DNA from: Lachnospiraceae bacterium UBA3632
GTDB lineage: Bacteria; Bacillota; Clostridia; Lachnospirales; Lachnospiraceae
NCBI GenBank assembly: GCA_002373975.1
Contig: DFKZ01000095.1
Span: 1-19,929, forward strand
Length of the DNA: 19,929 nucleotides
Direction: 5' to 3'
Shown here: positions 7,153-14,082 of the stretch, in pieces
How positions within the stretch are numbered: position 1 is the first letter of the stretch
Layout: every line of letters begins with the position of its first letter
The notes under the pieces: generated by a model
Database searches by the model: none
Seen by the model: only the letters and a program-made list of their open reading frames with translations
Told to the model about the DNA's origin: nothing
Program-made: the position numbers and the translations under genes

Positions 7153-10073
7153 CAGTCACGGAAGATTTCTCCTGCTGTGCTTAAGAAAACTTTTGCAGCA
7201 CAAAGCAGAATCCTGCTTTCAGATCCGTCTGAATTACTTTCCTTCGCATCCTTGCTCCGGTTTGCTCTATTAGAAAGCGGATGACCGCCTTTTTGCGAAT
7301 CTCTGCTGATAACAGGAGTTTTTGTCAGGGAAACATCTTTGAAATCCCCATCCCTTACCAGCGACTCATCAAATATATCGGCAAGACTCTGCAGTTTCTT
7401 AAGTTCAGAATCCCCATTTTTAACGATATATCCCTCAAATATCCCATTAGATATTCCGAAATGACCTTCTATCTCGGTGTCCCCGCCAAATACCCTTATG
7501 GACATATTTGCATCTTCTCCCACGGAGCGCAGAGATATGTGCACCTTGCTCATCTCTCCACCCATTTCCATAGGGATGATATAGTCTCTGTCAGACGTAT
7601 TCGAAGAATTCGACACTCTTGTCATAAGCCCGAGCTGCTTTCCTGCAAGGGACATTGCTTTTACATCCAGATAGCTCTCTGCCCTTAATTCAAGTTCTTC
7701 CGCGATTTCCTTTACGCTGTCGGCTGCATCTTCATATTCCCTGTCAAAATCATCCTCAGGAAGGTCCTCTATCAGTCTTCCTGAAATACTCTTTATCATA
7801 CTAAGCGGGGATTTCTGTCCGTCCACAGTTGTCCGGTTTTTATCCGAAAGCTTTTTCTCCTCCCTGATAATATCCTCATAAAGATTACTTCCACTGTTTA
7901 AAAGGTGCTCTGCCGATCTCAAATTGTCCGCGCTCTTCGGTATCCCGTTATCATCAAGGAGCTGCGCTGATTCCCTGCTCACCGATGCCGTCTCTCTCAG
8001 GTCCTCGGCTTCCGCATATAATCTTTCCGCCTCAAAAGCTTTTCCTATCTGATCCGTGATCGAAGCAGCTGTTTTAATGATATCTGTGCGTCCACCGAAT
8101 TCTTCGTCGATCCTGACATCAACTCCTTTTAGTCTTTTTGTCCGCGCTGCGGACAAAAGATTCTCAAAAGAAAGCTTTGCCTGCTCTCCGATCACTGCAC
8201 CTATGACAGCTCCGTCATCTTTTTCTATCTGGTGTATCAACCGGTATATTCCTATATAGGATTCTCTTTCCTCCGGAGTGATATTATCCTGTCTCTCCAG
8301 ACCGTAAAGGAACTCGCTGTAGCTTTTTGCGTCCGTATTTTGCTGCTCGCTGTCTTTGCCCTCAAAATATAGATTTAACTCGTCAAAGTTCTTTTCCAGC
8401 GGATTGATCCCATCCCTTATCATATTCAATACAGCCGCCGGATTCATCTTCTCTATCACGCCACGGACTTTCATATCAGCATTTGATATTATTTCCACGC
8501 TCTCTGCGCTGATGGGACTGTTGTTATATCCGAGTATCCTTATTGCCCTCAGGCTTTGTTCATCAGTATTTATCCCAAGTTCCTTAGCCAGAGATTCCGC
8601 ATTTGAAAACGCCTTGCGTATGTTGTCTCCGAGATCTGCACGCGGTGCTGTCATCAGTGCTTCATAGCTTTCTCCTGCTTTAACATATGTATCCCTCAGA
8701 GCCAGACCGCTTCTGTGAAATTCCCCGAGATCGATATCCTCAGCGCTTCTGAACGTAAATAGTCCAAGGTTAGCAGCCGGTATCGCTTTAATCTCATCGA
8801 CAGAACGTACAGTATCTTTCATAAGGCGGTAGCTCTCTACCGCTTTATCTTCGCTATCCCTAATGTCGGGGAAATACTTCGCCGCAACCTGCTTTTCTGC
8901 TTCCTTTAACGCCTCAATAAACTCTTCCATCGGTGCGGTATCGATAGCATAGTCGCTCTTTAATAGCTTTATATTTACTTCTGCCGTCATGGAAAGCCTT
9001 ATTTCTTCAAGCTGTCTGCGCGAAATAATGCTATCTGCGGAATTCTTATCATATATTTCTTCCGAGAAGTAATACATCTCCAGATTAATGGCCTTCTCGA
9101 TAATAGATTCTCTTTCTTTCAGACTCGCACTTATAGGGTTTTTACCTTCATCTATGGCATTTGCCACTACTCCGGCAAAAGATTCTTCATCCTTCGGAAT
9201 CTTTTCCGATGAAAGTATCCCGTATTTTTCTATATTCTCATCTGATACCGGTAATCCTTTGTCCAACAGCCACTGGGCAGTCTTCATTTTCTCTTTGAAT
9301 ACGTCATCCGAAATATCTTTACCCGCTCTGATGATATTTTCAACCTGAGTCTTAAGCTTGGCATTTTCAGGATCTTCAAGCTTCACAACATCCCTCACCA
9401 CGTCTGCTGTGGCTGCGGTCCCGCTACTTTCAGCAAGATAGAGGCTCCACACGTCGGGTTCAAGTTCATTCTTTATGATGTAAGCAATGTCCTCATCCGA
9501 AGGATCCTCCAGATTGTTCACAAGATCCCAGGCAGCCTTTATATCTTCAATATTCTCATTCGTCAGCGGAATATCGGAATTCGACAGACTTTCGGAGATA
9601 CTTCTTGCGAGAGTTTCGCTACCCAGAGCTTTGGCCAGAACTTCTCCCTTAAGGTCGTTATTATATCCGACTATCACTTCACCGCTTTTAGCCACCTCGG
9701 CTTTTATGCGATCCTGAATGGTTACCACTTCATCAGGATCCATCGTATTGTAATCAAACCCTTCTTCCTGAGCTTTGGCATAGTCCTCTGCAGACATGGT
9801 ATTGGAGAGAACTGTTCTGTAATCCTGCGCTACACCGTTATCTACGGCGCCTGCTTCCAATTGAAGCTCGGTTAAGCTTTTTCCGCCCTTTATTCTTTCT
9901 CCGGAGCCGGGAAGTAAATCGCTTCTTAACCCATTAATACCGCTTCCGAAGTCAATCATAACAGAGCTGTTGTTTCTGACAGCCTTTTCTCCATGCCCTG
10001 TTCTATCCTGCGCCTGAGGGATGTTTTTACTCTCGTAGTTTGAAATATCCTGATTTGAGAAACTGATCTTCAT
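7152..10073 (-). CDS. DUF6240-like, FliK-like flagellar-locus protein with repeats
   Basis: Large soluble protein (973 aa), first gene of the flagellin unit. No signal peptide or membrane segment is seen. The body is highly charged and alpha-helical, with degenerate helix-linked repeats of the form (D/G/N)-x-P-(I/L/V)-(S/T)-x-E-(N/S)-(I/V)-E at about 168-176, 273-282 and 518-526. The C-terminal part (about 830-920: DYIIPMEMGGEMSKVHISLR, then alternating strands and a helix) has the pattern of the FliK hook-length control C-terminal domain. I recognise the overall type from memory as DUF6240, found near flagellar genes in Lachnospiraceae; that is not a database result. A hook-length or export-switch role is inference. 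The start is ATG at 10073, with a weakly placed AAAGG upstream. Confidence 0.65.
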   Translation of the reverse strand: MKISFSNQDISNYESKNIPQAQDRTGHGEKAVRNNSSVMIDFGSGINGLRSDLLPGSGERIKGGKSLTELQLEAGAVDNGVAQDYRTVLSNTMSAEDYAKAQEEGFDYNTMDPDEVVTIQDRIKAEVAKSGEVIVGYNNDLKGEVLAKALGSETLARSISESLSNSDIPLTNENIEDIKAAWDLVNNLEDPSDEDIAYIIKNELEPDVWSLYLAESSGTAATADVVRDVVKLEDPENAKLKTQVENIIRAGKDISDDVFKEKMKTAQWLLDKGLPVSDENIEKYGILSSEKIPKDEESFAGVVANAIDEGKNPISASLKERESIIEKAINLEMYYFSEEIYDKNSADSIISRRQLEEIRLSMTAEVNIKLLKSDYAIDTAPMEEFIEALKEAEKQVAAKYFPDIRDSEDKAVESYRLMKDTVRSVDEIKAIPAANLGLFTFRSAEDIDLGEFHRSGLALRDTYVKAGESYEALMTAPRADLGDNIRKAFSNAESLAKELGINTDEQSLRAIRILGYNNSPISAESVEIISNADMKVRGVIEKMNPAAVLNMIRDGINPLEKNFDELNLYFEGKDSEQQNTDAKSYSEFLYGLERQDNITPEERESYIGIYRLIHQIEKDDGAVIGAVIGEQAKLSFENLLSAARTKRLKGVDVRIDEEFGGRTDIIKTAASITDQIGKAFEAERLYAEAEDLRETASVSRESAQLLDDNGIPKSADNLRSAEHLLNSGSNLYEDIIREEKKLSDKNRTTVDGQKSPLSMIKSISGRLIEDLPEDDFDREYEDAADSVKEIAEELELRAESYLDVKAMSLAGKQLGLMTRVSNSSNTSDRDYIIPMEMGGEMSKVHISLRSVGEDANMSIRVFGGDTEIEGHFGISNGIFEGYIVKNGDSELKKLQSLADIFDESLVRDGDFKDVSLTKTPVISRDSQKGGHPLSNRANRSKDAKESNSDGSESRILLCAAKVFLSTAGEIFRD

Positions 10074-10109
10074 TAGACAAAATACCTTTTTCTATACTAG
10101 CCGTAACAT

Positions 10110-10134
10110 TTATCATGAAATACCTGATCATTTA
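10110..10134 (-). promoter_or_regulatory. Possible sigma-28-type promoter for the flagellin unit
   Basis: On the minus strand TAAA (10134-10131), 14 nt, then ATGATAA (10116-10110). The spacing and GATA core match Bacillus-type sigma-D promoters (TAAA-N14-16-CCGATAT), but the two leading C residues are missing. It is placed about 37 nt before the ATG of the 973-aa gene. Confidence 0.3.
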
Positions 10135-10146
10135 CGATACAACAAA

Positions 10147-10172
10147 ACAAGATGAGCTTTCACTCATCTTGT
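10147..10172 (-). terminator. Intrinsic terminator after the DUF6044-like gene
   Basis: On the minus strand ACAAGATGAG (10172-10163), a 6-nt loop and CTCATCTTGT (10156-10147) form a perfect 10-bp stem, followed by TTTGTTGT. It sits 61 nt past the stop of the upstream gene and separates it from the flagellin unit. Confidence 0.8.
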
Positions 10173-10232
10173 ATTTCGGTTTAAGATCCTTTTTTCTTAA
10201 CCACCTTTATATGCAGTTTATCCTTGTTGGAT

Positions 10233-11999
10233 TCACAGAACCTCGTACAGGTATATGAAATATGTATATTCGGGTGCATCAAAAATCTTGCAAAGCCTGT
10301 ATCCTTTTTCTTCCGCTCCGACTATTTCACCTGCGGCAAGCAGGTATTTGCAATTAATCTCCTTTAACGCATCCGTGTCCAACTCCAGATTCTTAAATGA
10401 TGGATATGTATATTTTGAAAGAAACGGATTTCCCGTATATTCGGACGAAAACAGATAACATCGATTTCCCCATTCGTCAAAATACTGTTTGTTATAATCA
10501 TTTTTTTCCAATTCACGTGCTATCGCTTTTCGAAATTTGTGTTTGTACTCCAAATCATAATTTGTGGAGTACCCATCTACCGTGTAAAACCCATTAAATA
10601 CTGCAACTGCAGGCTCTAATCCAAGATTTCCCACTCGATACTCATTCTGATCACATCCTGTTTCTTTTTTAATATAATCCGCTACTTCCTTATACTCTTT
10701 TTCTGAAAAAAATGCTTCCCATGTAAGCCCATTTGATTCTTTTCTAAATAATTCCAAAGCGTTATCCTTAAAAACACTTTGCTTAGCTACTATAAACAAA
10801 ATGGGGAGTGCTATAGCTACTGCCAATATCTCCTTGAAATATGGCCTTTTTACTATCATACCCACTATCGTCAACACTACAGCAAATGCTGTGTACCACA
10901 AAACAGGCAGTAACCACTCAAACCTGTCAAATTGAAAAGTCTTTAACATCCCACTCATCTTTGATACTGTTTTTACTACAACTTCTGAATGTGATATGGC
11001 ATGTATTAACGCAAAAAGAATGGACATTCCCAATAGGATGATCAAGTAACGAAACTGCTTTCTCACACCATCATCAACATGGCTCTTTTTTATTAACATA
11101 TATATAAGCAATCCAAACAACAAACAAACTGATACTATAAGAATATACTGATGTAAACTTGGCGCTTCCACTGTTCCTCGAAAAAACGAATTCCATAACG
11201 CTTCAAAAAATGGATAATTAACCTTTACGGCTTCCTCTCTATGTGAAACGAATGAACCAGCCGGCCTGATAATCATCAAAACCAGTTTATAATTGGTGAT
11301 CATATATACAAATGCAAGTTCTATAATACCTATAATATTGTAAATAAAACTGACCTTGGCTACCTGTTTTTTTCTAACCCTGAAAAGGATAACCATAGAA
11401 TAGCAAAACCACAAAACCAAAATTGCGTAGCCTGTTAAAAAAACAGATGATGTTATACCAAAAAGGAAAATAACAACGTAAGAACATACAAGAAAACTAA
11501 CCGGAGGTTTTTTATCTTCTTCTCCACGCGTACTGAGCCCCAAAATAATGTATAGAACCAACGGTATTCCATATATGGTTAACCCCCAAACGGGGTAAAT
11601 TGGGAGAAACACAAATGCTAATGATGAAAGAAACGACGATAGTTCATCGTTCGTTACTTTTTGTAACCAAATATACATTCCAAAGAAACCAACTATAGAT
11701 ACCAACAGTTGGTTGATCAAGTATGCATACAGCGGTTTCATCATTACATACAAAAGAGTTGTTGCATAAGAAACCGGAGGAAGCGAACGAGTCGGGATTC
11801 CGTTTAAAATCTCGTAATAAACCTGCTCGCCTGAAAAAAAATGTCTAGATGCCAAAATATCAGATATTATCGTTATATCTAGCTGATCTCTGACAGGGAT
11901 GACACTTCCCCCTCTAAGAATAAAAAAGGGAATATTGGCAATTAATACTAAAATCAGTCCTATAATTAAATATATTCTTTTCTTTGCCTTGAAAATCAT
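10233..11999 (-). CDS. DUF6044-like polytopic membrane protein (GT-C glycosyltransferase-like)
   Basis: About 430 residues of membrane helices are followed by a soluble C-terminal domain (about 430-588). The first helix covers about 9-28, then a loop carries acidic residues in PVRDQLDITI (D38, D41), where GT-C enzymes carry catalytic acids. The C-terminal part, with VFNGFYTVDGYSTNYDLEY and YFDEWGNRCYLFSSE, is what I remember of DUF6044 proteins such as Bacillus YkoS. A role in transferring a lipid-linked sugar to a surface polymer is plausible but unproven. Base composition is strikingly AT-rich (11101-11160 is 25% GC, against 50% for 12481-12540 in glgB), suggesting acquisition by transfer. 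No good Shine-Dalgarno precedes ATG 11999; instead a TATAAT sits at 12010-12005. It begins 47 nt after glgB and ends in the terminator at 10147-10172. Confidence 0.7.
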   Translation of the reverse strand: MIFKAKKRIYLIIGLILVLIANIPFFILRGGSVIPVRDQLDITIISDILASRHFFSGEQVYYEILNGIPTRSLPPVSYATTLLYVMMKPLYAYLINQLLVSIVGFFGMYIWLQKVTNDELSSFLSSLAFVFLPIYPVWGLTIYGIPLVLYIILGLSTRGEEDKKPPVSFLVCSYVVIFLFGITSSVFLTGYAILVLWFCYSMVILFRVRKKQVAKVSFIYNIIGIIELAFVYMITNYKLVLMIIRPAGSFVSHREEAVKVNYPFFEALWNSFFRGTVEAPSLHQYILIVSVCLLFGLLIYMLIKKSHVDDGVRKQFRYLIILLGMSILFALIHAISHSEVVVKTVSKMSGMLKTFQFDRFEWLLPVLWYTAFAVVLTIVGMIVKRPYFKEILAVAIALPILFIVAKQSVFKDNALELFRKESNGLTWEAFFSEKEYKEVADYIKKETGCDQNEYRVGNLGLEPAVAVFNGFYTVDGYSTNYDLEYKHKFRKAIARELEKNDYNKQYFDEWGNRCYLFSSEYTGNPFLSKYTYPSFKNLELDTDALKEINCKYLLAAGEIVGAEEKGYRLCKIFDAPEYTYFIYLYEVL

Positions 12000-12046
12000 T
12001 GACTATTATATCCCTATTATTCATCCGGCACGTCTTTTATTTTCCT

Positions 12047-14050
12047 TTAGAATTCATAAACCAGAGCGGTATACGGCGTCATGTCGACTTTTATCGAATT
12101 CTTTTGGAATCCGCAGGGTACCTTGTCCGAATGGATTTCCTCCGGTGCCTTGTTCCCCCAGCCTGCATATTTTTCCTCATCGGAATTAAGAACCAGCTTG
12201 TATTTCTTATATTTCGGGACCGGAACAATGTAATTATCCCACCTGATGGGTGTCATGTTCACGATAAACAGCAGATTCTTTCTGTCGTTTTCATCACGGC
12301 GCACCCATGAATAGATGCTTCTGTCCGCATCATCGGCATTCATCCACTCAAAGCCTTTCCAGCTGTTGTCGATCTCGTAGAGGCAGGGATAATTCCGATA
12401 CATCTCAAGCAGATCCTTCACATACTCCTTCATGCCGGAATTGAACTTTTCACCGAGCAGGAACCAGTCAAGCTCTCTCGCCTCGCTCCATTCTCTCTCC
12501 TGTCCGAAATCCTGACCCATGAAAAGAAGCTTCTTTCCCTCATGTCCGAACATATAAGTGTATCCCAGCCTGAGATTTGCATACTTATCAATCGGATATC
12601 CGGGCATCTTATTAAGCATGGAGCATTTGAGATGTACCACTTCATCATGTGAAAGAGGAAGGATATAATTCTCACTCTCGTTATAAGTCATTGCAAAAGT
12701 AAGTGCATGGTGATTTCCTTTTCTGAATACCGGGTCAAGCTTCATGTACTCGCAGAAATCATGCATCCAGCCCATGTTCCACTTAAATGCAAAACCAAGG
12801 CTCTCATCGTCTCCGATGGGTCCCGTAACGCGGGGCCAAGCGGTAGACTCCTCGGCAATGGTAAGGAATCCGGGATATGTTCCTCTCACAACCGAGTTAA
12901 GATGATGGAAGAACCCGATTGCTTCCAGGTTCTTGTTCCCGCCGTATTTATTGGGCACCCACTGCCCATCCTTCTTTCCGTAATCAAGATACAGCATGGA
13001 TGCGACCGCATCAACGCGTATTCCGTCCACATGGAACTCTCTCAGCCAGAACAGGACATTGGCGATCAGGAAGTTTGAAACCTCCGGCTTGGCATAGTTG
13101 AATATCTTTGTGCCCCAGTCCGGGTGTTCACCGAGCCTCGGATCGGGATGTTCGAAAATGCAGGTTCCGTCAAACTCTGCCAGTCCAAATGCATCGGTTG
13201 CAAAGTGTGCAGGTACCCAGTCAAGAATAACACCGATATTATTCTTATGAAGTTCATTGACAAGATACATGAAATCCTTAGGAGTTCCGTATCTCGATGT
13301 CGGAGCATAATACCCCGTCACCTGATATCCCCAGGATCCGTCAAAAGGATGCTCCGCGATACCCATGAGTTCGATATGGGTATACTTCATTTCTTTCAGG
13401 TACTCAACGATCCTTGTGGCAAATTCTTTATAATTATAGAAGCCATCCTCGGTTCCGTTGGGATGTTTCATAAAGGAACCTATATGGCACTCATAGATTG
13501 CCATGGGCTGACGGTTAATATCTTCGATATCCCGACGGTCTCTCTCCTTTATCCAGCTTGCATCTTCCCACTCAAACCCTTCCATGTCGGCTACAATCGA
13601 AGCCGTTCCCGGCCTGAACTCAGCCTGATTCGCATACGGATCTGCCTTATAGAGCATTCTCCCGTCTGCGGCGTGGATTAGATACTTGTACATTTCCCCC
13701 GGCCCGATATCCGGAACGAACAGCCCCCATATTCCTATATCCCCCAGCTTGCGCATATAGTGTGAGCTTCCGTCCCATCCGTTGAAAGAACCCACCACAC
13801 ACACATCCAGGGCATGCGGTGCCCACACCGCAAAATAAACTCCCTTTTTTCCGCCCTCAACGGAAACATGCGCGCCCAGCTTTTTGTAGATGTCATAATG
13901 TGTACCGTTTCCGAAAAGGTACATATCATCCTTTGTTATCTCAACTTTTGCTTTCTGCTTAGCCGGTACCTTTTGTTTAGTAATAGCAGTTTTCCCCGAT
14001 ACTTTCTTTTTTGCGGTTTCAGCACTGCCGCTTTTCTTTTTTTCTGCCAT
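12047..14050 (-). CDS. glgB: 1,4-alpha-glucan branching enzyme GlgB
   Basis: Glycogen branching enzyme (EC 2.4.1.18), which cuts alpha-1,4 chains and rejoins them as alpha-1,6 branches. A CBM48 domain (about 60-150, with VYFAVWAPHALDVCVVGSFN) precedes a GH13 barrel. Catalytic residues are visible: nucleophile D347 in HVDGIRVDAVASM, acid/base E400 in LTIAEEST, and D469 in PLSHDEVVH. The C-terminal beta domain ends in TALVYEF. Length 667 aa is typical apart from the first 38 or so residues, which are Lys/Ala/Ser-rich (MAEKKKSGSAETAKKK...) and look disordered and basic. The start is ATG at 14050, with AGGGG 9 nt upstream. It lies 32 nt after the TPR/AAA-like gene with no terminator between, so the two are probably co-transcribed. 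No other glg gene is in the window. Confidence 0.97.
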   Translation of the reverse strand: MAEKKKSGSAETAKKKVSGKTAITKQKVPAKQKAKVEITKDDMYLFGNGTHYDIYKKLGAHVSVEGGKKGVYFAVWAPHALDVCVVGSFNGWDGSSHYMRKLGDIGIWGLFVPDIGPGEMYKYLIHAADGRMLYKADPYANQAEFRPGTASIVADMEGFEWEDASWIKERDRRDIEDINRQPMAIYECHIGSFMKHPNGTEDGFYNYKEFATRIVEYLKEMKYTHIELMGIAEHPFDGSWGYQVTGYYAPTSRYGTPKDFMYLVNELHKNNIGVILDWVPAHFATDAFGLAEFDGTCIFEHPDPRLGEHPDWGTKIFNYAKPEVSNFLIANVLFWLREFHVDGIRVDAVASMLYLDYGKKDGQWVPNKYGGNKNLEAIGFFHHLNSVVRGTYPGFLTIAEESTAWPRVTGPIGDDESLGFAFKWNMGWMHDFCEYMKLDPVFRKGNHHALTFAMTYNESENYILPLSHDEVVHLKCSMLNKMPGYPIDKYANLRLGYTYMFGHEGKKLLFMGQDFGQEREWSEARELDWFLLGEKFNSGMKEYVKDLLEMYRNYPCLYEIDNSWKGFEWMNADDADRSIYSWVRRDENDRKNLLFIVNMTPIRWDNYIVPVPKYKKYKLVLNSDEEKYAGWGNKAPEEIHSDKVPCGFQKNSIKVDMTPYTALVYEF

Positions 14051-14082
14051 TCTTCTATCCCCTTTTCTTAACGCAGAGGTCC

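Noticed and set aside
7153..7330. Sigma-28 promoter directly upstream of flagellin
   Set aside because: I looked for TAAA-N14-16-CCGATAT near the 3' end of the 973-aa gene and found no pairing of both elements with acceptable spacing.
13124..13681. 185-codon open frame on the plus strand opposite glgB
   Set aside because: It lies wholly antisense to a secure enzyme gene, has no recognisable domain, and glgB codon bias explains the open frame.
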